10,464 nucleotides of DNA from DASXTS01 sp036505275 (GCA_036505275.1 DASXTS010000208.1:1-10464), one strand, 5' to 3'. Counted from the first letter of the stretch, positions 1 to 7,030 are shown. The notes: generated from the letters alone by a model not told the origin. Translations and numbers: made by a program.

Positions 1-216
1 GGCCCCGAGGCCGGCCTGCGCATCGTCGACGGACTTGGTCTCGACGACTTCCGCTACCTGCACTCGACCAGGGCGGAGCTCTTGAAGCGCCTCGGGCGCA
101 CCGACCAGGCGCGTGACGCCTATCGACGTGCGAGGGAACTCACCGACGACGGTGCCGAACGGCGGTTCCTCGAACGCCGGCTAACGGAGCTGGCAGCCGC
201 CACAGGCTCGGGTTAG
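1..216 (+). CDS. ECF sigma factor, C-terminal end (partial)
   Basis: This is the last 71 codons of a gene that starts before the window; it is open from base 1 and ends at TAG 214-216. The tail reads as a TPR-like helical region: a YLHSTRAELLKRLGRTDQARDAYRRA-type helix pair (about 20-45) followed by ELTDDGAERRFLERRLTEL. This pattern is typical of the C-terminal extension (DUF6596-like) of ECF42-type extracytoplasmic-function RNA polymerase sigma factors of actinobacteria. The sigma-2 and sigma-4 domains lie outside the window, so the assignment rests on the tail alone. In this family the extension replaces a classical anti-sigma factor as the control element; the gene is often next to a YCII/DGPF-domain gene, which would be off the left edge. 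The gene is followed at once by a hairpin. Confidence 0.8.
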   Translation, partial: GPEAGLRIVDGLGLDDFRYLHSTRAELLKRLGRTDQARDAYRRARELTDDGAERRFLERRLTELAAATGSG

Positions 217-244
217 TCGTCGTTCTGTCCAGACAGAACGACGA
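217..244 (+). terminator. Perfect hairpin after the sigma-factor gene
   Basis: The 13-base arms TCGTCGTTCTGTC (217-229) and GACAGAACGACGA (232-244) pair perfectly around a 2-base centre. The arm begins on the base after the TAG stop. No T-run follows, as is common for actinobacterial intrinsic terminators, so this is a terminator-like hairpin rather than a classical one. A protein-binding palindrome is the alternative. Confidence 0.6.
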
Positions 245-300
245 GCGAAGCACATATCTCCGTCTGATCTCTGGACGCTGCCCTATCCGTACAGCAACCC

Positions 301-917
301 GTGGTCGCACGGCATGTCGATCGCCTCCGGCGACGCAGCGCTGATGCCAGCCCGAATGAGATTGTCAAACTTCTCGAAAGGCAGTACCTGGCCGAGGTGA
401 CGGCGACCGGAGCTGCCGTCGGCGGGACCGCTGCAGCACCTGGCGTCGGCACGGGCGTCGCATTCGCGTTGAGCGCCGGCGAAACGGTCGGCCTTTCTAG
501 AAGCGAGTGCGCTGTTCTGCCTAGCCGTAGCGGAAGTTCACGGCCTACATATCGAGGACCTAGATCATCGACGCACCTTGCTGCTGGCCGTACTGGTCGG
601 CGACAGCGGCGCCGCGCTCATCGAGAAGGCGGCCGGCCAAACGGGCAAGCATTGGGGGAGTCTGCTGACAACAGGGATCCCGATGTCCAGAATCAATGCA
701 GTGAACAAGGTGCTAGGTCGTTGGTTTGTCACGAAGTACGGGGACTAAGCAAGGGATCGTCGTGATCGGACGCCTCGCCCCTTTCGGCCTCGGCGCGATC
801 ATCGGAGGAGCGGGCAACGCAGCACTTGGGCGAACGGTGATCGCCGGAGCTCGACGAGCTTTCGGCCCGCCACCCGACGCCTTCCCCGATGCGACCCCCG
901 TTGTTGAGCTGCGCTAG
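301..917 (+). pseudogene. Conserved actinobacterial hydrophobic protein, two frameshifts
   Basis: Three frames in series give one continuous protein. Bases 301-492 read from VARHVDRLRRR through NEIVKLLERQYLAEV to a Gly/Ala-rich hydrophobic stretch (TGAAVGGTAAAPGVGTGVA). Bases 494-742 continue as FLEASALFCLAVAEVHGLHIEDLDHRR through LLLAVLVGDSGAALIEKAAG to RINAVNKVLGRWFVTKYG. Bases 744-917 finish with TKQGIVVIGRLAPFGLGAI, a second glycine-rich hydrophobic stretch and TAG 915-917. Each junction is explained by one extra base, near 493 and in the GGGG run 740-743. The pattern resembles an actinobacterial membrane-associated hypothetical family, perhaps EcsC-like; no function is claimed. The start is unclear: GTG 301 lacks a ribosome binding site, and the frame is open back to a TGA at 265-267 with family-like residues (ALSVQQPVV), so the 5' end may also be damaged. 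Sequencing error is the alternative to decay. Confidence 0.7.
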
Positions 918-1062
918 GTTATTAGCACTTGCGTTCGAGCGCGTCGACCGTGAACGGGACGGCAGCGAACGGATGTTGAACCTGCGGACGCTGCTGCAGT
1001 AGTCGAACGGATCAGCCAACTCACGCCACGTTGGTTGTCGGCGGGGCCCAGGCAGCGGCAGG

Positions 1063-1558
1063 TCAAGTCGCGAGAGCCTCGCAGAGGCGTGCTGTCAGCG
1101 GCTCATCTTGGCGACCATGTTCGAAGAAATTGCCCTCGTCGTCGAATCCGCTGTGGCCAGCAGCGAGCTGCACCGTGCCGAAGCCCGGAGCCACGACATG
1201 GACGTTGGTCCCCGTGCTGCTCACGAACTGGCCGGTCGGGGTCAGGACGATGACGCGGACACCGCCGGCCGAAAGCGAGGCGCCCGTCATGGTGTCACGA
1301 ATCGTGCCACTGATAGGCGCGTGGACCAACTGCCGAACAGCCGTGCCGTCTGTGTAGAAGATCGTGACCCTGCGGACGAAAGTCGAACTCCGCAGTGACA
1401 GGGTGACCGTCGCACTCGCCGATGACTTCAGGTGGGCGAACGATGTGTTGCTCGATGGTGGTCGGCGAATCGGCGAAGGCGGGCGCGGCCGCGAAGATCA
1501 GGAGTGTGTTACCAGACCGGATCACACCCAACTTGGCAGCATCCGAATAGCGACGCAA
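1063..1558 (-). pseudogene. Exported hypothetical protein, one frameshift
   Basis: On the minus strand the first frame runs from about 1558 (TTG; GTG further in is another possible start) and gives a short signal-peptide-like region, TLLIFAAAPAFADSP, then TTIEQHIVRPPEVIGECDGHPVTAEFDF. A one-base insertion near 1374-1378 breaks the frame. The next frame continues as RRVTIFYTDGTAVRQLVHAP and on through ISGTIRDTMTGASLSAGGVRV, TGQFVSSTGTNVHVVAPGFG and a C-terminal DEPLTARLCEALAT, ending with TGA at 1063-1065. The joined product of about 165 residues resembles small secreted beta-rich proteins of actinobacteria with the motifs 'SSTGTNVHVVAPGFGTVQL' and 'PLTARLCEAL'. Their role is unknown. The signal sequence is short and may itself be damaged. 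No ribosome binding site supports either start. Confidence 0.65.
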
Positions 1559-1643
1559 CAGCGCGCCTGCGACGTCCGAGCAAGGTGCCGACTGACCTTA
1601 GCATTGCTTGATCACTACAGCGCAACGGACGGCGCAATGGGCC

Positions 1644-1684
1644 GAAAGAAACAGTTGACCGGCGGCACCCGCGGCGCCGGTCAA
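1644..1684 (-). terminator. Rho-independent terminator on the minus strand
   Basis: Perfect 10-base arms TTGACCGGCG (1655-1664) and CGCCGGTCAA (1675-1684) flank a 10-base loop. Read on the minus strand the stem is followed by CTGTTTCTTTC, a T-rich tail. This is the most classical intrinsic terminator in the window. It marks the 3' end of the minus-strand gene fragment at 1685-1945 and shows that the open frame running on to 1598 is not coding there. Confidence 0.75.
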
Positions 1685-1945
1685 CGCTCGGGTCGACAGG
1701 GCGTCGATCGGGACGGTGCTGCCGTCCGGTCGGGTGTGGCTGGTGCGCGGGTAGACGCGTGAGGTGGCGTGCTCGGCGGCGAACAGGGTCGCCGGCCGGG
1801 AGCCGTCCGGGCCGGTGGCCGCGTCCACCGCGCAGCCGTGCCCGAGCGCGGCGACGTCCCGGTCGTACCGGTACGAGTCGGCGACCTGCTCCAGCTGGTA
1901 CGGGACCAGCGGCGCGTCGGTGTCGCAGGTCAGCTGCACCTCGTA
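1685..1945 (-). pseudogene. 3' fragment of an unrecognised gene
   Basis: Minus-strand codons from Tyr at 1945 have almost only G or C in third position and read as a plausible protein end: YEVQLTCDTDAPLVPYQLEQ, VADSYRYDRDVAALGHGCAVD, then AATGPDGSRPATLFAAEHAT and SRVYPRTSHTRPDGSTVPID. I do not recognise the family. There is no start codon or ribosome binding site. At 1943-1945 the sequence becomes an acetyltransferase fragment on the other strand, so the 5' part of this gene is missing. The open frame continues without stop through the terminator hairpin to TAA 1598-1600. A TGA lies in another frame at the hairpin edge (GCGTTGACC), so the true stop may have been lost by a small indel. Confidence is for 'real coding remnant', not for function. 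Confidence 0.5.
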
Positions 1946-2197
1946 TGGACGGCGGCGCACCGGCGGCGCGCGCTGTACGAGGCGCTCCTCGCGCGACTGG
2001 CCGAGCGCGGCTTCCGCACCGCGGTTGCCGGCATGACCCTGCCGAACGACGCCAGCGTCGGCCTGCACAGCGCCATAGGTTTCGAGCCGGTCGGGACTCA
2101 CCGGCGCATCGGCTGGAAGCAGGACCGCTGGCATGACGTCGCCTGGGTCCAGCGGGGGATCACCGCTGGGGAAGATCCGCCCACCGAACCACGATAG
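1943..2197 (+). pseudogene. GNAT acetyltransferase, C-terminal fragment (phosphinothricin-acetyltransferase type)
   Basis: The frame reads AAHRRRALYEALLARLAERG, then FRTAVAGMTLPNDASVGLHS, AIGFEPVGTHRRIGWKQDRW and HDVAWVQRG, ending at TAG 2195-2197. This is the C-terminal half of the PAT/Bar branch of GNAT N-acetyltransferases; TLPN(D/E)ASVGLH and GFEPVGT.RRIGWK are its hallmarks. The N-terminal half is absent. The acetyl-CoA pyrophosphate loop (usually HRRRGxGRALY) is shortened to HRRRALY, so the GxG turn is gone. Sequence upstream of 1943 is the antisense of another gene fragment, so the open frame that reaches back to 1769 is accidental. An acetyltransferase without this loop should be inactive. 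It is best read as a deletion remnant. Confidence 0.75.
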
Positions 2198-2261
2198 TGA
2201 GCGTCACCCGGGCGATCGGCGACCGGATACGGAGGCAATGGCGCATGCGATGCGACTGTGG

Positions 2262-3023
2262 TCAGTGGATGTGCGAGCCGCCATTGACGTCGTAGGTCAC
2301 GCCGGTGATGTAGCTGGACTCCTCACGGCAGAGGAAGGTGATGAGGTCGGCGACGTCATTGACATTGCCGCCGCGGCCGACCGGTACTGCCGCGATGAGT
2401 TGTTTCTTGCGCTCGCCTTCCAGCGCTCCGCCGGTGATGTCGGTTTCGATGAAGCCAGGAGCGACCGAGTTGACGGTCACGCCGTTCGGTCCCAGCTCGC
2501 GGGCCAGGGCGCGGGCGAACCCGAGCTCGGCGGCCTTGGCCGCCGAGTACGCCACGCCGCCGAAGACCCCACCGCCCCGCTCGGCGGAGACAGACGACAG
2601 GAAGACGATGCGACCGAAGCCACGGTCGGCCATGCCCGGCACTACCCGGCGGGTGATGTTGTACGAGCCGCGGACGTTCACGGCGAAGATTCGGTCCCAC
2701 TCCTCACCGGTGACCTCGAGAAACCGGGTTGGGGACGTGATGCCGGCGTTGTTGACCAACGCTCCGACGGGAGGCATTGATTCATCGAGGCCGGCCACGG
2801 CGGCCTCGACCGAGGCCTCGTCGGTGACATCGCAGCCGATCCCTACCGCCTGCACTCCGTGCCGTTCGGCGACCTCGTTGGCCGCCTCCTTCGCGCTGGG
2901 CTCGTCAAGGTCGAGGATGGCGACGTTCCAGCCGGATGCGGCCAGGGCGTGCGCGGTGGCACGCCCGATGCCGCGCTTCGAGCCGGCTCCGGTGATGATG
3001 GCGGTCTTGTCGGACACGGGCAT
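2262..3023 (-). CDS. Short-chain dehydrogenase/reductase (FabG-like SDR)
   Basis: A 253-residue classical SDR, the usual length of the family. Visible in order: a Rossmann glycine motif TGAGSKRGIG (11-20), slightly longer than the usual TGxxxGIG; an acidic residue at the end of strand 2 (AILDLD, Asp38), which favours NAD(H) over NADP(H); CDVTD (64-68); NNAG (91-94); serines in FLSSVS (141-146); the catalytic YSAAK (Tyr159, Lys163); and the VAPGFIETDI turn (187-196). It should oxidise an alcohol to a ketone or catalyse the reverse in the cytoplasm; the substrate cannot be read from sequence. ATG 3021-3023 is preceded by GGAGAAG at good spacing, and the start fits the first beta strand. It is the last gene of the operon, 35 bases after the transketolase C-terminal half, which suggests it makes or consumes the ketose handled by that enzyme. 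Confidence 0.93.
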   Translation of the reverse strand: MPVSDKTAIITGAGSKRGIGRATAHALAASGWNVAILDLDEPSAKEAANEVAERHGVQAVGIGCDVTDEASVEAAVAGLDESMPPVGALVNNAGITSPTRFLEVTGEEWDRIFAVNVRGSYNITRRVVPGMADRGFGRIVFLSSVSAERGGGVFGGVAYSAAKAAELGFARALARELGPNGVTVNSVAPGFIETDITGGALEGERKKQLIAAVPVGRGGNVNDVADLITFLCREESSYITGVTYDVNGGSHIH

Positions 3024-3058
3024 GGCTTCTCCAATGTGCTTGCGATCGGCGGCTGGCG

Positions 3059-4105
3059 TCAGACGGTTGGCGGTTCGGGGTCGGCGGTCCACGGGCCGTG
3101 GCCGCGGGCGGTTGCGCCGAGTTCGGTCTTGATCCTGGCGACGACCTCGTCGGTGGATAGCCCGTAGCGGTCGTGCAGGGTGGGTAGAGCGCCGGCGGCG
3201 AGGAACTCGTCGGGCAGCGCGATCGGCGCGATGCGGCGGCCCTTGCCGGCGAACGCCAGGGTTGCGGCGACCGCCTCGGCCAGGCCGCCGACGACGGTGT
3301 GGTTTTCCAGGGTAACGATGAGCCGGTCGGTGTCCGCGACCCGCAGGATGGCCTTGGTATCGAGCGGCTTGATGGTGGGCACGTGCAGCACGGCCACGTC
3401 GACGTGGTCGGCTTCGAGCCGTTCGGCGGCAGCGAGGGCCCGCATCGTCATCAGGCCGGTGGAGATGAGCACCACGTCCCGGCCGGTGCGCAGCTCGGCG
3501 GCCTTGCCGAGCTGGAAGCGGTAGTCGTACTGGTCGAGCACGGTGGGGACGTTGCCGCGCAGCAGCCGCAGGTAGGTGGGTCCGGGATGGGCGGCCAGCG
3601 CCGGCACGGCCTGTTCTATGTCGACCGAGTCGCAGGGGTCGACGATGGTCAGTCCGGGCATGCCGCGCAGGATGGCCAGGTCTTCGGTGGCCTGATGGCT
3701 GGGGCCGTATCCGGTGGTCAGCCCGGGTAGCCCGCCGACGACGTTGACGTTCAGGCCCGGTTCGGCGATGTCCAGGCACAGGAAGTCGTAGGCGCGGCGG
3801 GTGGCGAATACCGAGTAGGTGGACGCGAACGGCACCAGCCCGACCTCCGCCATGCCGGCGGCGGCGCCGAGCATGAGCTGCTCGGCCATGCCCACCTGGA
3901 AGAACCGGTCCGGGTGGGCGTCGCGGAAGATGTGCATGTCGGTGTACTTGGCCAGGTCGGCGGACAGCCCGACGATGTCGGGGCGTTCGTCGGCCAGCCG
4001 GGCCAGGGCGTGCCCGAACGGGGCGCTGGTGGTCTTCTGGCCGGGGTCGGCGAAGGACGCGATCATCGCCGAGGTGGTCAGCTTACGGACGGGGGTGGTG
4101 TTCAT
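3059..4105 (-). CDS. Transketolase, C-terminal subunit
   Basis: A 348-residue protein matching the pyrimidine-binding and C-terminal domains of a split transketolase. GLSADLAKYTD (47-57) corresponds to the start of the Pyr domain. FFQVGMAEQ (69-76) carries the catalytic Glu75 that activates thiamine diphosphate. GLTTGYGPSHQATEDLAILR (128-147) corresponds to the usual G.THQ.EDIA.LR stretch, with Ser in place of Thr. TLENHTVVGGLAEAVA (265-280) begins the C-terminal domain. With its partner it should transfer a two-carbon ketol unit from a ketose to an aldose. Start ATG 4103-4105 overlaps the TGA of the upstream N-terminal subunit by four bases (ATGA), implying coupled translation at equal dose. 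The C-terminal tail after about residue 330 is Pro/Gly-rich and not conserved-looking. The family also includes DXS-like and apulose-phosphate transketolase subunits, so the substrate is unresolved. Confidence 0.92.
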   Translation of the reverse strand: MNTTPVRKLTTSAMIASFADPGQKTTSAPFGHALARLADERPDIVGLSADLAKYTDMHIFRDAHPDRFFQVGMAEQLMLGAAAGMAEVGLVPFASTYSVFATRRAYDFLCLDIAEPGLNVNVVGGLPGLTTGYGPSHQATEDLAILRGMPGLTIVDPCDSVDIEQAVPALAAHPGPTYLRLLRGNVPTVLDQYDYRFQLGKAAELRTGRDVVLISTGLMTMRALAAAERLEADHVDVAVLHVPTIKPLDTKAILRVADTDRLIVTLENHTVVGGLAEAVAATLAFAGKGRRIAPIALPDEFLAAGALPTLHDRYGLSTDEVVARIKTELGATARGHGPWTADPEPPTV

Positions 4106-4965
4106 CGCCGGTAGCCCTCCTCGAGCTGGTCGCGGGCGATCTGCCATTCGTCGGCCTCCACGCGCATGAAGTGCGCCTTCTCCCGGGTCTCCAGCAGCGG
4201 TACACCCCGGCCGATACGGGTGTCGCAGATCAGCACCGACGGTGAGCCGCGGTGTGCCCGCAGCTCATCGAAGGCGGTCACCAGTGCGTCGATGTCGTTG
4301 CCGTCGACGCGCACGGCATGCCAGCCGAAGGCGCGCCACTTGTCGGTGACGGGTTCGGTGCGCAGGACCCCGGCGGTGGGGCCGTCCGCCTGCAGGGCGT
4401 TGACGTCGACGATCGCGGTCACGTTGTCCAGGCCGTGGTGGGCGCAGGCCAGGGCGGCCTCCCAGGTGGAGCCCTCGTCGAGCTCGCCGTCGGAGAGCAG
4501 GTTGTAGACCCTGGCGTCGTTGCCCAGGTGGCGCAGGCCCAACGCCATGCCGGTGGCGACGGTCAGCCCGTGTCCGAGCGAGCCGCCGGAGATCTCCATG
4601 CCTGGGGTGTAGGAGGCCATCCCGGACATCGGGAGACGGCTGCCGTCCGAGCCGTAGGTCTTGAGCTCGTCGACCGGGATGATCCCGGCCTCGGCCAGCG
4701 CCGCGTACAGGGCGATGGCGTAGTGCCCGATCGAGAGCAGGAACCGGTCCCGTCCCTGCCAGTGCGGGTCGTCGGGGCGGTAACGCAGCTGGTCGAGGTA
4801 GACCACGGCGAGGATGTCGGCCACGCCGAGGGCCTGGCCGATGTAGCCCTGGCCCTGCACCTCGCCCATGTCCAGGGCGTTGCGCCGGATCCGGTACGCC
4901 GAGTGCCGAAGCGTGGCGAGGCGTTCGGTGCGCCGATCGGTGGTTGTTGTCGTATTTGATGTCAT
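4102..4965 (-). CDS. Transketolase, N-terminal (thiamine-diphosphate) subunit
   Basis: A 287-residue protein matching the thiamine-diphosphate/Mg-binding domain of a split transketolase. It contains GVADILAVVY (47-56), GRDRFLLSIGHYAIALYAAL (71-90), SGGSLGHGLTVATGMALG (126-143) and the metal/cofactor region LLSDGELDEGSTWEA (156-170) with DVNALQADG (187-195). Three signatures differ from textbook transketolases: the SGHPG loop is replaced by GQGYIGQ (38-44), SKGH by SIGH (78-81), and GDG by SDG (158-160). These changes look like a coherent subgroup, not random damage, because the surrounding helices are intact. ATG 4963-4965 follows an AGGAAGG ribosome binding site, 12 bases after the transporter gene. 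It overlaps the C-terminal subunit by four bases. Activity presumably needs the two subunits together in the cytoplasm. Confidence 0.92.
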   Translation of the reverse strand: MTSNTTTTTDRRTERLATLRHSAYRIRRNALDMGEVQGQGYIGQALGVADILAVVYLDQLRYRPDDPHWQGRDRFLLSIGHYAIALYAALAEAGIIPVDELKTYGSDGSRLPMSGMASYTPGMEISGGSLGHGLTVATGMALGLRHLGNDARVYNLLSDGELDEGSTWEAALACAHHGLDNVTAIVDVNALQADGPTAGVLRTEPVTDKWRAFGWHAVRVDGNDIDALVTAFDELRAHRGSPSVLICDTRIGRGVPLLETREKAHFMRVEADEWQIARDQLEEGYRR

Positions 4966-4977
4966 GGTGAGCCTTCC

Positions 4978-6381
4978 TCAGACTGTCAAGTCGGCACGGT
5001 GCGCCCAGGAGGCACCCTCGGGGATGACCGGCCGGCCCGCGGCCCGTTCCCGCTGGATCTCGCGTTCCAGCCGTTCCACCTCGGCCCGCTCGGCCGGTCC
5101 CCAGGTGTCCCTGGTGACCAGCGCGGCGAGCAGGCCCAGCAGCCCGTAGGAGCTGAACAGCAGGGCCGGTCCGATCCAGCCGTAGCGGCTGTACAGGGCG
5201 GTGGCCAGCAGCGGGGTGAAGCCGGAGACCACCGCGGACAGCTGGTAGGCAAGCGAGGCACCGCTGGTGCGGGTCTTGGCGTCGAACAACTCGGAGAACC
5301 AGGCTCCCTGCACACCGGCCAGCGAGTTCTGGCAGATCGCGTAGCTGACGACGAAGGCCAGCACGATCAGGACGGCGGTGCGGGTGTTGATCGTCAGGAA
5401 CAGCGGCAGGCCCCACAGCACGACCAGCGCGCAGCCGAGCAGGTAGACCGGGCGCCGGCCGATCCGGTCGGTCAGCGCACCCCAGTACGTGGTGGCGAAG
5501 ATGCCGATGCCGGCGGCGATGAGCAGCGCGGTGAGGACAACCGGCCGGCTGGCGATCTTGTTCAAGCTGATGTAGGACAGCATGAAGGTGACCGACACCG
5601 CGTAGCCCGCAGTCTCGGCGATGCGCAGGCAGAATGCGCGCAGCACGTTGCGCCAGTCGTCGCGCAGCACTTCCAGCACCGGGTTCTTGGAGACCGCGCC
5701 CTCCTCCTTGAGCTCCTCGAACTCCGGCGACTCGTCGATCTTGAGCCGGATCATGATGCCGACCACGATAAGCACCACGCTGAGCAGGAACGGCACCCGC
5801 CACGCCCACTGCGAACCGAGCGGCACGCTGGCCAGGAAGGCCAGGTTGGCCAGCAGCAACCCGACCGGGAAGCCGGCCTGGGTGATCCCGGTGTACAAGC
5901 CGCGTTTACGCCAAGGTGCGTGCTCGAAGACCATGAGGATCGCGCCGCCCCACTCCGCGCCGAACGCCAGGCCCTGCACCACACGCACAGCAACCAGCAG
6001 GATCGGCGCCCAGATGCCGACCATCTGGTAGGTGGGCAACATCCCGATCAACACCGTGGCGAAGCCCATCAGGAACAACGACCCGACCAGCACCGGCTTG
6101 CGCCCGATCCGGTCACCCAGGTAGCCACCGACAATGCCGCCCAACGGCCGCACCGCGAACCCGATACCCAACGTCGCAAAGGACAGCAGGGTGCCGGACA
6201 GCGGATCAGACTTCGGGAAGAACACGGTGCCGAAGTACAGCGCAGCAGCCGTGCCAAAGCCGATGAAGTCGTACGTCTCGATGGTCGCCCCCACCGCGCA
6301 GCCGATGGCGACCCGTTTCTTTTCCGGGGTGCCCTCGATGGGATGCCAGTGCGCAACCTCTTGCAAATGTGGATCGCTCAT
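4978..6381 (-). CDS. MFS transporter, metabolite:H+ symporter type
   Basis: A 467-residue membrane protein with about 12 hydrophobic segments, the usual size. Family marks of the metabolite:H+ symporter branch (ShiA, KgtP, ProP relatives): GATIETYDFIGFGTAAALYF (31-50) in the first helix, the loop GGYLGDRIGRKPV (85-97), RVVQGLAFGAEWGGAILM (133-150) with the EHAPWRKRGLYT stretch (153-164), DESPEFEEL (216-224), and a second loop WGALTDRIGRRPV (300-312). A charged, coiled-coil-like cytoplasmic tail (429-450) follows. It should import a small polar metabolite with protons across the cytoplasmic membrane; related proteins carry organic acids, shikimate or betaines. ATG 6379-6381 follows a strong GGAGGAG (6388-6394). 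The start overlaps the stop of the upstream HTH gene (ATGA), and the transketolase genes follow, so it is the likely importer of the pathway substrate. Confidence 0.93.
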   Translation of the reverse strand: MSDPHLQEVAHWHPIEGTPEKKRVAIGCAVGATIETYDFIGFGTAAALYFGTVFFPKSDPLSGTLLSFATLGIGFAVRPLGGIVGGYLGDRIGRKPVLVGSLFLMGFATVLIGMLPTYQMVGIWAPILLVAVRVVQGLAFGAEWGGAILMVFEHAPWRKRGLYTGITQAGFPVGLLLANLAFLASVPLGSQWAWRVPFLLSVVLIVVGIMIRLKIDESPEFEELKEEGAVSKNPVLEVLRDDWRNVLRAFCLRIAETAGYAVSVTFMLSYISLNKIASRPVVLTALLIAAGIGIFATTYWGALTDRIGRRPVYLLGCALVVLWGLPLFLTINTRTAVLIVLAFVVSYAICQNSLAGVQGAWFSELFDAKTRTSGASLAYQLSAVVSGFTPLLATALYSRYGWIGPALLFSSYGLLGLLAALVTRDTWGPAERAEVERLEREIQRERAAGRPVIPEGASWAHRADLTV

Positions 6382-6989
6382 GTCGATCTCCTCCGGTTTG
6401 GTTCAGAACGGCCAGCGCCGCGCCGCAGGCGCTCAGCGATGTCAAGAGACCGTTGCTCTGCCGGTGACGAGTTATTTCGGTGGTCGGCATCGAGGCCCTG
6501 CACATACGCCTCCAGATCCGCGACCCGCACCCGGGCCGCACCCTCCACGTGCACCAGTGGCAGCCGGCCAGCGGAGATGAGGCGCTCGATGGTGCGCAAC
6601 GAAACCCCGAGTTGCTCGGCGGCTTCGGCCTTCGTTATCAGTAGTCGCCTCGGCACAGCCGGAGGATCGGACCCGGCCCGCGCTCGGTCAAGCAGTGGCA
6701 CCTCCTGACACGGCCTGGCACGAGCGGCCAGGAATGCCGTGAGATCCACTAGCTGCCCTGGTACCCGTCGCCTGTCGGTACGCAGTTGACGCAGATATCC
6801 CGACAACGCCATGACGAGGTGTGCAATGATGTCGGCCGGCGGCGGGTCAACGCCGTTGCCGGGCGCACGTCCCAGGTCTGGCGAGCTGGATCGATGAACC
6901 TGCGAAGCCGCATGCGGGGTTTCGAAAACCTGTGGTTGGTCCGGCCAGGTACGACGTTGGAAACGGGGCCGGTTGTGCGTATCGGTCAT
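6378..6989 (-). CDS. Excisionase-type helix-turn-helix protein
   Basis: A 203-residue protein if translation starts at ATG 6989, which has GGAG seven bases before it; an in-frame ATG at 7007 lacks a recognisable site. The C-terminal part holds an HTH_17/excisionase-family domain: LLITKAEAAEQLGVSLRTIE, RLISAGRLPLVHVEGAARVR and VADLEAYVQGL (about residues 116-165). This domain binds DNA by a winged MerR-like fold. The N-terminal part is Pro/Arg-rich with a helical middle (ADIIAHLVMALSGYLRQLRT). The last codons overlap the transporter start (ATGA), and that gene's ribosome binding site lies inside this gene. The arrangement argues for a local transcription regulator of the operon and not for phage or plasmid excision; no integrase is visible. 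A tandem repeat 42-73 bases before the start is a possible target. A nucleoid or recombination role is not excluded. Confidence 0.8.
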   Translation of the reverse strand: MTDTHNRPRFQRRTWPDQPQVFETPHAASQVHRSSSPDLGRAPGNGVDPPPADIIAHLVMALSGYLRQLRTDRRRVPGQLVDLTAFLAARARPCQEVPLLDRARAGSDPPAVPRRLLITKAEAAEQLGVSLRTIERLISAGRLPLVHVEGAARVRVADLEAYVQGLDADHRNNSSPAEQRSLDIAERLRRGAGRSEPNRRRST

Positions 6990-7030
6990 CGGACTACTCC
7001 AGGTCATGGGTAACTTCGGCTCGTCGCATA

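Noticed and set aside
918..1062. Possible small gene or remnant (plus-strand frame LALAFERVDRERDGSERMLN)
   Set aside because: It has no start, ribosome binding site or recognised family and stops at about 993; the support is too weak.
1769..1942. N-terminal extension of the acetyltransferase fragment
   Set aside because: This stretch is the antisense of a minus-strand coding remnant, and its translation has no GNAT features.
2198..2261. Terminator after the SDR gene
   Set aside because: Only short imperfect repeats (such as GTGA-GCG-TCAC) are present, so no convincing stem was found.
3024..3779. In-frame extension of the SDR upstream to about 505 residues
   Set aside because: The added part is Arg/Pro/His-rich and overlaps the transketolase C-subunit in another frame. 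ATG 3023 has a good ribosome binding site and starts the Rossmann fold.
4265..5809. Long minus-strand open frame spanning transporter and transketolase genes
   Set aside because: Low-complexity Arg/Gly/Ala translation in an alternate frame of two well-supported genes on the same strand.
4999..6708. A 569-codon plus-strand open frame rich in Gln, Arg, Asp and His
   Set aside because: It is antisense to the transporter and HTH genes, whose protein motifs and ribosome binding sites are clear. Its composition is that of a high-GC shadow frame.
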